A DNA stretch of 64,000 nucleotides from contig NZ_JAPJDL010000020.1 of the NCBI RefSeq assembly GCF_026242055.1, positions 1 to 64,000 of the forward strand. The letters are read 5' to 3'. This document shows positions 1 through 8,713 of this stretch, in pieces. Made by a program: the position numbers and the translations under genes. Below the pieces are notes generated by a model. That model did not search any database and was not told where the DNA came from. It was given only the letters and a program-made list of their open reading frames with translations. The DNA is from Lentzea sp. NEAU-D7. GTDB taxonomy: Bacteria; Actinomycetota; Actinomycetes; Mycobacteriales; Pseudonocardiaceae. Numbering within the stretch: position 1 is the stretch's first letter; each line of letters starts with the position of its first letter.

Positions 1-41
1 GGGGTGTCAAGCGGACGAAAAGCGTGTCCGCTTGACACCCC
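1..41. terminator. Perfect inverted repeat, probable terminator
   Basis: Two 16-nt arms beginning GGGGTGTCAAGCGGAC are exactly complementary around a 9-nt loop. The repeat lies downstream of the minus-strand FhuF-like gene that ends at 148, and the gene it would terminate on the other side is outside the window. There is no long T-run on either side, so termination is inferred from stem strength and position only. Confidence 0.55.
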
Positions 42-147
42 TCCTTGCATGCAGCAAGAGCTGTGGCGCGACTCGTGATGGGACCCCACCGCCCAGCCCG
101 TATGGGAAGACGGCTCGCCTTCGGCTTCGCTTGGGGTGGCTGCTCTG

Positions 148-945
148 TTATTTGCAGGTGCGCGGGCAGGCCGTGCACGGCTCCGCGTTCGGCAGGACGT
201 AGTGGAAGCAGCAGCTGTTGCGCTTGCGCTTCCAGCCCTCGTCGGTGAAGTGCAGGGACGACGCCGCCACGAACGGGTCCAGCTTTTCAGGGAGGATCAT
301 CGCCGCGTCGGTCACGCCCGCGTTCTCGTCACCGAACTGGCGGCCTGCCGCCCAGGCGCCGTATTCGAGCATGTCGGTCGCCGCTGCCCAGAGCTGGCGG
401 CGGCCGAAGCGGACCACCTGGCCGAAGGACGCCACGAACTGGGCTGCGTGGGCCGCGTAGCGGGCGCGCAGGACTGCGGCCAGGGCCGCTTCGTTCGCGA
501 CCACGGTCGCTGCCGGGTGGTTCGAGGCCGGGTCGTCCGGCAGGCAGGCGAACTCGTCGCACATCAAGGCCGTGCCGTCGGGGTGCGGGCGGCCCGTGGA
601 GTTGATGTGGAACGCCATGTCCGAGGGCTTGAGCGTCGGTACCCGGCGGGCCGTGTGGAAGAGGAGGCCGGCGAGGTAGCCGGGCTGGTGCAGGTACCAG
701 CCCATGATGTAGCCGGCCGTCGCGCGGTCGTCGGATTCGCCGTACTGCTCGACCATCCACTCCGCGAGGTCCTTGCGCCACAGGTCGAACCGGGTGGGCT
801 CCGCCAGCAGGTCCGAGCAGATCGTCCAGTCCTCAGACGGTGTGCCGAAGACGATCTCGGTGCCGGTCTGCAGGCGGGCGATGGATTCGGCCAGTGGCGT
901 GAGCGCACGCGGGTTCTGCTGTGAGACCCTCGCAGGTACGGTCAA
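148..945 (-). CDS. FhuF-like [2Fe-2S] ferric-siderophore reductase
   Basis: A 265-residue cytosolic protein whose C-terminus carries the FhuF-type cluster ligands: C245-C246, ten residues, C257, two residues, C260, plus an extra C264. FhuF proteins bind an unusual 2Fe-2S centre and reduce ferric siderophores to release iron inside the cell. The start is TTG at 945; the same frame meets a stop just upstream, so the protein cannot begin further out, although an internal start is possible. An IdeR/DtxR-type box lies about 25 bp upstream (970-988), which supports iron repression. No siderophore biosynthesis or uptake gene is visible in the window. The family call rests on the cysteine pattern and the operator; substrate specificity is unknown. 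Confidence 0.75.
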   Translation of the reverse strand: MTVPARVSQQNPRALTPLAESIARLQTGTEIVFGTPSEDWTICSDLLAEPTRFDLWRKDLAEWMVEQYGESDDRATAGYIMGWYLHQPGYLAGLLFHTARRVPTLKPSDMAFHINSTGRPHPDGTALMCDEFACLPDDPASNHPAATVVANEAALAAVLRARYAAHAAQFVASFGQVVRFGRRQLWAAATDMLEYGAWAAGRQFGDENAGVTDAAMILPEKLDPFVAASSLHFTDEGWKRKRNSCCFHYVLPNAEPCTACPRTCK

Positions 946-969
946 CGCGCAAGTCCAATCTCATGTGTA

Positions 970-988
970 TGAGGCTTGCCTAACCTTA
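970..988. promoter_or_regulatory. Candidate IdeR/DtxR iron box
   Basis: The 19-mer TGAGGCTTGCCTAACCTTA matches the DtxR/IdeR consensus TTAGGTTAGGCTAACCTAA at 14 of 19 positions, with the right half nearly exact. It sits just upstream of the FhuF-like gene, where bound IdeR would block transcription in iron-replete cells. Confidence 0.65.
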
Positions 989-1127
989 CCTACGACGCTC
1001 TTCGTTCGCCTCCCCAGGTGTCCCCGATCACAGGAGTATCGCTCAACGGTCGGTTGTTCGCGTTCAGCGGACATCGCCCGATCTGTGGAATCCGTCGCGT
1101 CCGACCTGCGTTGATGCCGATGTCAAT

Positions 1128-1188
1128 GTTCGCCGGACGCGGCTTGCCGCTGATGGGAGCCACAGGCCTCGGGACCGCCCACTACAGT
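1128..1188 (+). promoter_or_regulatory. clpC upstream region: possible ClgR half-site and -10 box
   Basis: The 318-nt gap between the FhuF-like gene and clpC holds the iron box and, nearer clpC, GTTCGCCGGACGCGGC at 1128-1143. The left half fits the ClgR pattern GTTCGC-N5-GCGAAC and the right half only partly. A TACAGT hexamer at 1183-1188 fits an actinobacterial -10 element and would give a leader of about 70 nt. ClgR activates clp genes in related bacteria, which makes the site plausible, but the match is imperfect. I see no ORF in this gap. Confidence 0.25.
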
Positions 1189-1263
1189 GGAGCCACGGTG
1201 CCGCGCTCACCAGGGTAGATCGGTGGAGCCGAGGACCGCCGACGCAGCAGTCAGGGAGTGCGA

Positions 1264-3825
1264 ATGTTCGAAAGGTTCACCGACCGCGCGAGGCGGGTGG
1301 TTGTCCTTGCCCAAGAAGAGGCACGGATGCTCAACCACAACTACATCGGCACCGAGCACATCCTCCTGGGTCTGATCCACGAGGGTGAAGGTGTCGCCGC
1401 CAAGGCGCTCGAGTCGTTGGGGATTGCGCTGGAGGGCGTCCGCCAGCAGGTCGAAGAGATCATCGGCCAGGGCCAGCAGGCTCCGAGTGGACACATCCCC
1501 TTCACCCCCCGTGCGAAGAAGGTCCTGGAGCTCTCGCTGCGCGAGGCGCTTCAGCTCGGCCACAACTACATCGGCACCGAGCACATCCTGCTCGGCCTGA
1601 TCCGCGAGGGCGAGGGCGTCGCCGCCCAGGTCCTCGTGAAGCTCGGGGCCGACCTGAACAGGGTGCGGCAGCAGGTGCTGCAGCTGCTGTCCGGTTACTC
1701 GACGGAGAAGGGCGCGTCGGAGTCGACCGGTCGTGGCGAGGGCACGCCGTCCTCCTCCTTGGTGCTCGACCAGTTCGGGCGCAACCTCACGGCCTCCGCC
1801 CGTGAAGGCAAGCTCGACCCGGTGATCGGGCGCGCCAAGGAGATCGAGCGGGTCATGCAGGTGCTGTCCCGCCGCACCAAGAACAACCCGGTCCTCATCG
1901 GCGAGCCCGGCGTCGGCAAGACCGCCGTCGTCGAGGGGCTGGCCCAGATGGTCGTCAAGGGCGAGGTGCCCGAGACGCTCAAGGACAAGCAGCTCTACAC
2001 GCTCGACCTCGGCTCGCTGGTCGCGGGCTCGCGCTACCGCGGTGACTTCGAAGAGCGCCTGAAGAAGGTCCTCAAGGAGATCCGCACGCGCGGCGACATC
2101 ATCCTGTTCATCGACGAGATCCACACGCTCGTCGGTGCGGGTGCCGCCGAGGGCGCGATCGACGCCGCGTCGATCCTCAAGCCGATGCTGGCTCGTGGTG
2201 AGCTGCAGACGATCGGTGCCACCACCCTCGACGAGTACCGCAAGCACGTCGAGAAGGACCCCGCGCTGGAGCGCCGCTTCCAGCCGATCCAGGTGGGCGA
2301 GCCGTCGCTCGAGCACACCATCGAGATCCTCAAGGGCCTGCGCGACCGCTACGAGGCGCACCACCGCGTCTCGATCACGGACTCCGCGCTGGTCGCCGCC
2401 GCCACGCTGGCCGACCGGTACATCAACGACCGGTTCCTGCCGGACAAGGCGATCGACCTCATCGACGAGGCCGGTGCGCGCATGCGCATCCGCCGGATGA
2501 CCGCGCCGCCAGACCTGCGCGAGTTCGACGAGAAGATCGCGGACGTGCGTCGCGACAAGGAGTCCGCGATCGACGCGCAGGACTTCGAGCGCGCGGCGAA
2601 GCTGCGTGACGCGGAGAAGCAGCTCCTGGGCCAGAAGGCCGAGCGGGAGAAGCAGTGGAAGGACGGTGACCTGGACGTCGTCGCAGAGGTCGACGACGAG
2701 CAGATCGCCGAGGTCCTCGCCAACTGGACCGGCATCCCGGTGTTCAAGCTCACCGAGGAGGAGACCACGCGTCTGCTCCGCATGGAGGACGAGCTGCACA
2801 AGCGGATCATCGGCCAGGTCGACGCGGTCAAGGCCGTGTCGCAGGCGATCCGCCGCACCCGCGCCGGTCTGAAGGACCCGAAGCGCCCCTCCGGCTCGTT
2901 CATCTTCGCCGGCCCGTCCGGTGTCGGTAAGACCGAGCTCTCGAAGGCGCTCGCGAACTTCCTGTTCGGCGAGGACGACGCGCTCATCCAGATCGACATG
3001 GGCGAGTTCCACGACCGGTACACCGCGTCGCGGCTCTTCGGTGCCCCTCCCGGTTACGTCGGCTACGAAGAGGGTGGCCAGCTCACCGAGAAGGTGCGCC
3101 GCAAGCCGTTCTCCGTCGTGCTCTTCGACGAGATCGAGAAGGCCCACCAGGAGGTCTACAACACGCTGCTCCAGGTGCTGGAAGACGGCCGCCTGACCGA
3201 CGGTCAGGGCCGGACGGTGGACTTCAAGAACACCGTCATCATCTTCACGTCGAACCTGGGCACGTCGGACATCAGCAAGGCCGTCGGCCTCGGCTTCACC
3301 TCGGGTCAGGACACCGCGTCCAACTACGAGCGCATGAAGAACAAGGTCAACGACGAGCTGAAGAAGCACTTCCGGCCCGAGTTCCTCAACCGCATCGACG
3401 ACATCATCGTCTTCCACCAGCTGACTCAGGACGAGATCATCAAGATGGTGGACCTGATGATCGCCCGCGTCGAGACGCAGCTGAAGAACAAGGACATGGC
3501 GATCGAGCTGACCGACAGGGCCAAGTCCCTGCTGGCCAAGCGCGGTTTCGACCCGGTGCTGGGCGCCCGCCCGCTGCGCAGGACGATCCAGCGAGAGATC
3601 GAGGACACCCTGTCGGAGAAGATCCTGTTCGGCGAGATCCAGCCGGGCCAGATCATCATCACCGACGTCGAGGGCTGGGACGGCGAGTCGGACCAGCACG
3701 ACAAGGCGAAGTTCGTGTTCCGCGGCGAGGCCAAGCCGAACCGCGTGCCCGACGCCCCGCCCGTCGACCTCACCGCCACGGCGGCCGCCGAGCCGAAGGA
3801 CGCTCCGGCGAACGAGACCGACTGA
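1264..3825 (+). CDS. clpC: ATP-dependent Clp protease ATP-binding subunit ClpC
   Basis: An 853-residue AAA+ unfoldase that feeds substrates to ClpP in the cytosol. Visible in order: two Clp_N repeats (about residues 1-145, each containing HNYIGTEHILLGL), Walker A of the first AAA module (GEPGVGKT, about 213), a UVR segment (about 430-465), Walker A of the second module (GPSGVGKT, about 550), and the D2-small domain. The ATG at 1264 is chosen over a GTG at 1258 because the family starts MFERFTDRARR and AGGGAG at 1253-1258 is well placed for it. Length equals the family norm. It corresponds to M. tuberculosis ClpC1 (Rv3596c), which anchors the synteny comparison. It is followed by a strong terminator. 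Confidence 0.97.
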   Translation: MFERFTDRARRVVVLAQEEARMLNHNYIGTEHILLGLIHEGEGVAAKALESLGIALEGVRQQVEEIIGQGQQAPSGHIPFTPRAKKVLELSLREALQLGHNYIGTEHILLGLIREGEGVAAQVLVKLGADLNRVRQQVLQLLSGYSTEKGASESTGRGEGTPSSSLVLDQFGRNLTASAREGKLDPVIGRAKEIERVMQVLSRRTKNNPVLIGEPGVGKTAVVEGLAQMVVKGEVPETLKDKQLYTLDLGSLVAGSRYRGDFEERLKKVLKEIRTRGDIILFIDEIHTLVGAGAAEGAIDAASILKPMLARGELQTIGATTLDEYRKHVEKDPALERRFQPIQVGEPSLEHTIEILKGLRDRYEAHHRVSITDSALVAAATLADRYINDRFLPDKAIDLIDEAGARMRIRRMTAPPDLREFDEKIADVRRDKESAIDAQDFERAAKLRDAEKQLLGQKAEREKQWKDGDLDVVAEVDDEQIAEVLANWTGIPVFKLTEEETTRLLRMEDELHKRIIGQVDAVKAVSQAIRRTRAGLKDPKRPSGSFIFAGPSGVGKTELSKALANFLFGEDDALIQIDMGEFHDRYTASRLFGAPPGYVGYEEGGQLTEKVRRKPFSVVLFDEIEKAHQEVYNTLLQVLEDGRLTDGQGRTVDFKNTVIIFTSNLGTSDISKAVGLGFTSGQDTASNYERMKNKVNDELKKHFRPEFLNRIDDIIVFHQLTQDEIIKMVDLMIARVETQLKNKDMAIELTDRAKSLLAKRGFDPVLGARPLRRTIQREIEDTLSEKILFGEIQPGQIIITDVEGWDGESDQHDKAKFVFRGEAKPNRVPDAPPVDLTATAAAEPKDAPANETD

Positions 3826-3839
3826 TCAAGACAGCACGT

Positions 3840-3878
3840 GAGAACGGCCCCCAGGCTTCCGGCCTGGGGGCCGTTCTC
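3840..3878 (+). terminator. Rho-independent-type hairpin after clpC
   Basis: Two perfectly complementary 17-nt arms (3840-3856 and 3862-3878, starting GAGAACGGCCCCCAGGC) flank a 5-nt loop, 14 nt after the clpC stop. It insulates clpC from the following secretion-type cassette. Confidence 0.85.
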
Positions 3879-4004
3879 ATGCGCGAGCTGCATCGCTGAA
3901 CGGATTTGCCGGTTTCGCAGCGTGATGGCGGTTTCGCTGCCACGATTGGCTGGCCACGGCGGTCCTCGTCGTGGCTTTATGGATCTTGTGGGGAGGATGC
4001 CCCG

Positions 4005-4661
4005 GTGTCGGCCGAGTTCGATCAGCTCGTTGCTCAGTTCGAGCGTTTCCAATCGCAGATGCATCGCGTTGACCAGCAGTTCGCCAACATCGGTGAGATG
4101 CAGCAGCAGCTGACCGAGATGGAGGCGATCGCCACATCGGCCGACCGCGCGGTGACAGTCGTCGCAGGTCCGTCCGGGACCATCAAGGACATCAGGCTGA
4201 CCGACCAGGCCATGCGCCGCCCGCCGCACGCACTCGCCGCCGAGCTGATGTCGACGTTGCAGAAGGCGGTAGCGGAAGCGGCACGGCGGCAGGCCGGCAT
4301 CGTCGAGAGTGCGCTGGGCGACGACATGCACCTCAAGGACCAGGTGCTGGAGACCCAGGCCCAGCTTTTCGGCATGACACCGGACGAGCTGCGCCGTGCG
4401 ACGGCGGACGAAGCCGTTCCGCTACCCCCCGCGCCTCCGCCCTCGCCGACGCTCCCGCCCCCGAGCCAGATGCGCCCGCCGGCACCTCCCAGTGCGCCGG
4501 CACCCCCTCGCCGTCCCGCACCGGAACCCGCCGAGGACTTCTCGGACCAGAACGTGCTTCGCGGCGACTCGTGGGACGCACGATCGGCCAAGCAGGCTCC
4601 GCCGTCCCAAAAGGATGACCGCTTCTTGAACCTCTACGACGACGAGGACGGCGGCCGATGA
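4005..4661 (+). CDS. YbaB/EbfC-like protein with proline-rich tail
   Basis: A 218-residue protein. The N-terminal half (about 1-115) resembles the YbaB/EbfC nucleoid-associated fold: a long amphipathic helix (FDQLVAQFERFQSQMHRVD), a beta segment around AVTVVAGPSGTIKDIRL, and a second helix. About 50 residues rich in proline follow, then an acidic C-terminus. The GTG start at 4005 is chosen because GGGGAGG at 3990-3996 lies 8 nt upstream. Actinobacterial YbaB-like proteins often precede WXG100/EspC-like genes, and here the stop overlaps the next start (ATGA). DNA binding versus a role as a secretion partner cannot be decided from sequence. Confidence 0.75.
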   Translation: MSAEFDQLVAQFERFQSQMHRVDQQFANIGEMQQQLTEMEAIATSADRAVTVVAGPSGTIKDIRLTDQAMRRPPHALAAELMSTLQKAVAEAARRQAGIVESALGDDMHLKDQVLETQAQLFGMTPDELRRATADEAVPLPPAPPPSPTLPPPSQMRPPAPPSAPAPPRRPAPEPAEDFSDQNVLRGDSWDARSAKQAPPSQKDDRFLNLYDDEDGGR

Positions 4662-4978
4662 GCGGTTTCGACGTCAACCCGGACGAACTCCGCCAGTTCG
4701 CGGGCAAGCTGGACGGCCACCTCAGCCGGGCCGGCGAGATCGCCGGTCTCGTCGCCAAGGCGGACGTTGGTGACAAGTCTTGGGGTGTGGTGGGTTGGTT
4801 CACCAAGAGCGAGTACACGCAGAGGCTCGCTGACCTGAAGGACCTGTTCGCCGACATGCAGGCGGGCATGCAATCCGGTGCGGAGAAGTTCCGAGGCACC
4901 GCGGACGGCTACGCGGGCCAGGAGGAGGCGTTGAAGAAGATCTTCAACGGCATCCAGGTCGAGATCGACCGGAAGTAG
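4658..4978 (+). CDS. EspC/WXG100-like type VII secretion-associated protein
   Basis: A 106-residue, helix-rich protein without a signal peptide, opening with SGFDVNPDELRQFAGKLDG. That opening fits the EspC/ESX secretion-associated family, in which two helices pair with a partner. A central SWGVVGWF segment supplies the turn region. The start overlaps the YbaB-like gene by 4 nt and the next gene begins 10 nt downstream, so the products are probably made together. The likely role is as a small co-secreted or chaperone-type partner of the larger protein that follows. No ESX core component (EccC, EccD, MycP) is in the window, so export would depend on a system elsewhere. Confidence 0.7.
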   Translation: MSGFDVNPDELRQFAGKLDGHLSRAGEIAGLVAKADVGDKSWGVVGWFTKSEYTQRLADLKDLFADMQAGMQSGAEKFRGTADGYAGQEEALKKIFNGIQVEIDRK

Positions 4979-4988
4979 GGCTGCGGGC

Positions 4989-6149
4989 ATGGTGGAACAG
5001 AAGATCCCCGCCGGTGGCGTCGAGATCACGGTCGGCGAGAAGACCACCGGCAGGAAGATGGCGGAAGCCACGCCGTTCGTCGGGAACTACCTCAAGACCG
5101 CCGAGGCCGCGGGCAAGTTCAGCGACGGCGCAGACGGCTCCGAGGTGACTGGACTGGTCTCGGAGGGAGCGGCGGTGCTCGGCGCTCTCGGGACGTCGGC
5201 TTACGGCATCGCGACCGACCCGATCGGCTGGTTGGTGGGACAGGGCCTGAACTTCCTGATCAGCGTGGTGCAGCCGCTGGAGGACGCGATCCACCTCGTC
5301 AGCGGTGATGGTCCGGCGTTGCAGCAGGCCGCCGAGAACTTCAACAACATCGCCAAAGGCGTCGCCGACATGAGGGCGAAGTTCGACGAGGACCTGAAGA
5401 ACGCGGTGCAGACCTGGGGCGGACAGGCGTCCGAGGTGGCAGCCACGAAGCTCGGCGAGTTCGCCAACGGCATCGACGGCGTCGCGGGGCAGGCCGGTGA
5501 GCTCGCTCGCATGCTGCAGATCTCGAGCATGATCATGACCATCGTCGAGGACTTCATCAAGGCAATCCTCACCGAGCTGATCACCTGGCTGGTCATGATC
5601 TGGATTCCCGCGCTGGCGGCCGCAGTGCCGAGTTTCGGTGCTTCGACCGCCGCCGCGGGAGCTGCCACCGGAGTGCGGGTGGCGACCACGGGCAGTCGGG
5701 TCGCTCGCATCGTTGCCAAGCTGCGGCAGTTCCTCGACAAGATCGTGGCTTTTCTGCGGAATCTCGCGGGCAGGTTCAAGAACGTGGGGACGGCGTTCAA
5801 GAAGTCCATGGCGGACAAGAAGACGAACGTAGTGCTTGCGGATCTCACCAAGGCGGTCAGCAAGAAGGATCTGGAGAACGGCTTCCCCGGTGTTCCGGTC
5901 CCGGCGGTTGCCAAACTGTGGGGTAGTGAAGGTGGCATGCTCGGAGAGCGGGTCGCGAGCGGCTTCCCGAAGGCGATGGGCACGGCAGCCTTCGATGCGG
6001 TGCGAGGCCAGTTCGGTGTCGGCAAGGGCACGAATGCGGGCGTTGACAAGCCCATCCGGAACTTCGGCTCCTATCAAAAGAGCAACGAGTACGACGACAC
6101 CGGCACGGACCACAACAAGCAGCGGATCGAAGGTGACCTGGACCTCTGA
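4989..6149 (+). CDS. Large WXG-motif protein, candidate type VII secretion substrate
   Basis: A 386-residue protein. An N-terminal cap of about 45 residues is followed by glycine/alanine-rich hydrophobic helices (about 55-105), an amphipathic helical region containing WGG followed by QASE (about 143-150), which is a WxG-type turn, a strongly hydrophobic stretch (about 178-225, including ILTELITWLVMIWIPALAAA), basic helices, and a polar acidic end. The layout resembles a PPE/WXG-domain substrate fused to a C-terminal module, but I recognise no toxin fold in the last 130 residues. It lies between the EspC-like gene and a 1-nt-overlapping membrane protein gene, which suggests a complex or an effector with a cognate protector. 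Confidence 0.6.
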   Translation: MVEQKIPAGGVEITVGEKTTGRKMAEATPFVGNYLKTAEAAGKFSDGADGSEVTGLVSEGAAVLGALGTSAYGIATDPIGWLVGQGLNFLISVVQPLEDAIHLVSGDGPALQQAAENFNNIAKGVADMRAKFDEDLKNAVQTWGGQASEVAATKLGEFANGIDGVAGQAGELARMLQISSMIMTIVEDFIKAILTELITWLVMIWIPALAAAVPSFGASTAAAGAATGVRVATTGSRVARIVAKLRQFLDKIVAFLRNLAGRFKNVGTAFKKSMADKKTNVVLADLTKAVSKKDLENGFPGVPVPAVAKLWGSEGGMLGERVASGFPKAMGTAAFDAVRGQFGVGKGTNAGVDKPIRNFGSYQKSNEYDDTGTDHNKQRIEGDLDL

Positions 6150-6964
6150 TGGAGCTCTTCAGACAGTTGCTGCCCAGCATCGGCGTGGTGGCGTTCGCGC
6201 TCAGCGTCGTGGCAGTGCGGCGTTGGTGGCAGATCCGCCGCAACCGCAAGGCAGACGCCGACCAAGCCCTCTCGCTGGCACCTCTGGCTGCTGAGCTCGG
6301 CGGCGTGGTGGTGGGTGCTGACCGGGCGACCGCGTGGTCGGCGGAGGTGAGGGGGCCGTTGTCGAACCACGTGAGTGGATTCGTCGACAAGATGCTGCAA
6401 CGGTCGGTGCCCAAGTTCGACCTGGCGTTGGACTTCCCACGCGGGCCTTGGCGCGTGAGGGTGTCGCAGGCGTCGATGAGGCAGCAGAAATCGAGGGGCG
6501 TGGGCAGGCTGATCGAGCACCGGTTCGAGGTGGCCACCGCCCGGCTCGCCCCCATGCGGCTCACACGCCGTCAGCACGTCGACTTCCGCGGTAGGCAGGT
6601 CGGCCCGGAACACCTCGGCGCCTGGCTGAGCGCCCGGCCTCTGACGGTGGTCAGGAGTGACGGCGAGTGGTTGCCTTTGAGGCTGCCGGTCGGGGTCGAC
6701 CGCGAGTTCGCCGTGTTCGGCAGCGACCTCTCCAGCACAGCCAGGGCGTTCAACCCGGAGGCGCTGGACTGGCTGCTCGCGCGCCTGGAAGTGCTGCCCC
6801 CGCTCGTCGGGATGTTCCTGTCGCTCACGTTCGAGGACGGGGTCGTCTACTGCACGATGCAGGGGCCGGTCGAGGAGGAGGTCGTGGTGCCGATCGTCGA
6901 CACGATCGTCGGACTGCTCGACCGGATGCCCGACATGCGGCCCAGACACCCGGCGGCGGCCTGA
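6149..6964 (+). CDS. Hypothetical N-terminally anchored membrane protein
   Basis: A 271-residue protein that I do not recognise. One probable membrane helix (about 8-24) ends in a basic run (RRWWQIRRNRK), which places the remaining 240 residues in the cytosol. The soluble part is mixed alpha/beta with no catalytic motif I can name. The ATG overlaps the stop of the WXG-type gene by one base (TGATG), so translation is probably coupled. By position it could be an immunity-like partner or a membrane component for the upstream protein; that is inference only. Confidence 0.65.
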   Translation: MELFRQLLPSIGVVAFALSVVAVRRWWQIRRNRKADADQALSLAPLAAELGGVVVGADRATAWSAEVRGPLSNHVSGFVDKMLQRSVPKFDLALDFPRGPWRVRVSQASMRQQKSRGVGRLIEHRFEVATARLAPMRLTRRQHVDFRGRQVGPEHLGAWLSARPLTVVRSDGEWLPLRLPVGVDREFAVFGSDLSSTARAFNPEALDWLLARLEVLPPLVGMFLSLTFEDGVVYCTMQGPVEEEVVVPIVDTIVGLLDRMPDMRPRHPAAA

Positions 6965-6965
6965 G

Positions 6966-7598
6966 TCAGCGCGGCGTCACGGCGTAGCCCGCGAGGACGA
7001 CCTCCTCCAGCTCCGGGTCGTCGTCCTCGTACGCGCCCTCGTAGTTGAAGCCGAACAGCTCGCGCAGGGCGGCCTCGGCCAGGTCGAGCGGGTGGAAGCG
7101 GAACGGGTACTCGTCGTCGGAGTCAAGCGACTCCAGGAACTCCGGATCGCCCGCCCGGTACTTCTCCTCGAACGGCAGGGGAGTGCCGACGTCGGCGATC
7201 ACGCCGCTGTCCGGGGAGAGGCTGTACGCGCGGCGCAGCGTGCCGTCCGGTTCCCAGATGGCGTACGAGAAGAAGTCGACGACGCTGTGCATGGCGTGCA
7301 GGTACAGGGTGCGGCCGGCGGCCTCGCGGACGAAGTGCTCCGGCAGGTCGGTGTAGGAGTCGCCAGCGGCGTCCCGCGTGCAGATGATCGACAGGCCGGG
7401 GAAGACGCCGGCGTAGACGGTGCCCTCCGGCGGGTTGCCGTAGTGGAGGTTGCCGTCCTCGATCGGGCGGATGTCGTGTGCCGGGTACAGGCGTTCCACG
7501 AAGGCCGCCGTGGCCTCGCGGTCGATCTTCGGTGCTGCGCGCAGGACCTTGCTGACGTCGTCGGATGCGTAGAAGAGCATCCAGTCCTTGGCTCCCAT
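6966..7598 (-). CDS. DUF6928-like hypothetical protein
   Basis: A 210-residue, acidic, soluble protein starting MGAKDWMLFYASDD. The N-terminus, the GNLHYGNPPEGTVYAG segment and a central hydrophobic strand pattern match what I recall of the actinobacterial DUF6928 family, whose function is unknown. The ATG at 7598 is chosen because a strong AAGGGGGG ribosome site lies immediately upstream; a longer in-frame extension has no support. It is convergent with the preceding cassette, with one base between the stops, and divergent from the EEP gene. Confidence 0.65.
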   Translation of the reverse strand: MGAKDWMLFYASDDVSKVLRAAPKIDREATAAFVERLYPAHDIRPIEDGNLHYGNPPEGTVYAGVFPGLSIICTRDAAGDSYTDLPEHFVREAAGRTLYLHAMHSVVDFFSYAIWEPDGTLRRAYSLSPDSGVIADVGTPLPFEEKYRAGDPEFLESLDSDDEYPFRFHPLDLAEAALRELFGFNYEGAYEDDDPELEEVVLAGYAVTPR

Positions 7599-7693
7599 CG
7601 GGCCCCCCTTCGAGTCGGTTGGGATCAGCATGGCGGAGGGGTCTGACAATTTCGGCGGGCAACGGGACTGGGGCGCTGACCGTCCTTTCGGGT

Positions 7694-8713
7694 GTGAGCA
7701 CACCGGAGACCGACGCGCGCTCGGGCACACTGCACGACGTGGTCACCACCGAGGTGAAGCCGCCCCGAAGCGGTTTCGCCACGTTCCTGCTGGTCGTGTG
7801 CGCGATGGCGTTCGTCACGGCGGCGCTGGTCAGGCTGCTCGGCATCGACGGCACGCGGTACATGATCGCCACGACGTCGCTGACGCCGTACATCACCGTC
7901 CTTGGCCTGCTCATCGGGCTGTTCGCGCTGTTCCGCAAGAGGTGGGTCATCGGGCTGACGATGACCCTGGTCGGGGTCGTGCTGGTCGCGAACGTGGCGC
8001 CGCGGGCGTTCTCCGACGCGCGGCCGAACGGGGTGGGGCAGCAGGTCAGGCTGATGACGTCGAACGTGCTCACCGGCATCGCGGACGCGCAGTTCATCGT
8101 GCAGGAGGTCAGGAAGCGCAACATCGACATCCTGGCCCTGCAGGAGCTCACGCCGCAGATGGTGGGCGACCTCGACCGGGCCGGTCTCCGGCAGGTGCTG
8201 CCCAACCGGGTCTTCCTCGACGAACCGGGCGGGTCGGGCAGCGGCCTCGCCTCCCGGTTCCCGCTCTCGGCGCGCGACCTGACGCCGCCGGGCACGTTGC
8301 AGCAGGCCGGGGCGCTCGTCGACCTGCCCGGCAAGGACATCGAGGTCGTCTCGGTACACCCGTTGCCGCCTGTCGTCACCGCCGGACCCGAGGCGTGGCA
8401 GCGGGAGCTCGCGGGACTGCCCGCACCCGACTCGACCGGCGCGATCAGGGTGCTCGCCGGCGACTTCAACGCCACGCTCGACCACGTCGGCCTCACGCGG
8501 CTGCTGAACAAGGGCTACGTGGACGCGGCCGACCAGGTCGGCAAGGGGTTGATCCACACATGGCCGAGCGCGAGCGGGTTCTGGCCGCCGCCGGTCACCA
8601 TCGACCACGTGCTGGTGGACTCGAAGGTCCTGGTGGACACCGTGGACGTGTTCGACGTGCCCGGCAGCGACCACCGGGCCGTCGTCACGCAGTTCGTCGT
8701 GCCAAGGCTGTGA
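7694..8713 (+). CDS. Membrane-anchored endonuclease/exonuclease/phosphatase family protein
   Basis: About 339 residues. Three hydrophobic segments near the N-terminus precede an EEP-superfamily domain carrying the expected motifs: MTSNVL, LALQELT (metal-binding Glu), AGDFNATLDHVG (catalytic Asp-Asn), TIDHVLVD and GSDHRAVV (catalytic Asp-His). Such proteins hydrolyse phosphodiesters or phosphomonoesters; the topology puts the catalytic domain outside the cytosol or at the membrane. The start is uncertain: GTG at 7694 or GTG at 7739, neither with a clear ribosome site. The 3' end overlaps the convergent sirtuin gene by 29 nt. Confidence 0.75.
   Translation: MSTPETDARSGTLHDVVTTEVKPPRSGFATFLLVVCAMAFVTAALVRLLGIDGTRYMIATTSLTPYITVLGLLIGLFALFRKRWVIGLTMTLVGVVLVANVAPRAFSDARPNGVGQQVRLMTSNVLTGIADAQFIVQEVRKRNIDILALQELTPQMVGDLDRAGLRQVLPNRVFLDEPGGSGSGLASRFPLSARDLTPPGTLQQAGALVDLPGKDIEVVSVHPLPPVVTAGPEAWQRELAGLPAPDSTGAIRVLAGDFNATLDHVGLTRLLNKGYVDAADQVGKGLIHTWPSASGFWPPPVTIDHVLVDSKVLVDTVDVFDVPGSDHRAVVTQFVVPRL

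Noticed and set aside
1207..3699. 830-codon frame on the minus strand
   Set aside because: It lies wholly antisense to clpC, has the Val/Leu/Asp/Arg-rich composition of a shadow frame in high-GC DNA, and resembles no protein.
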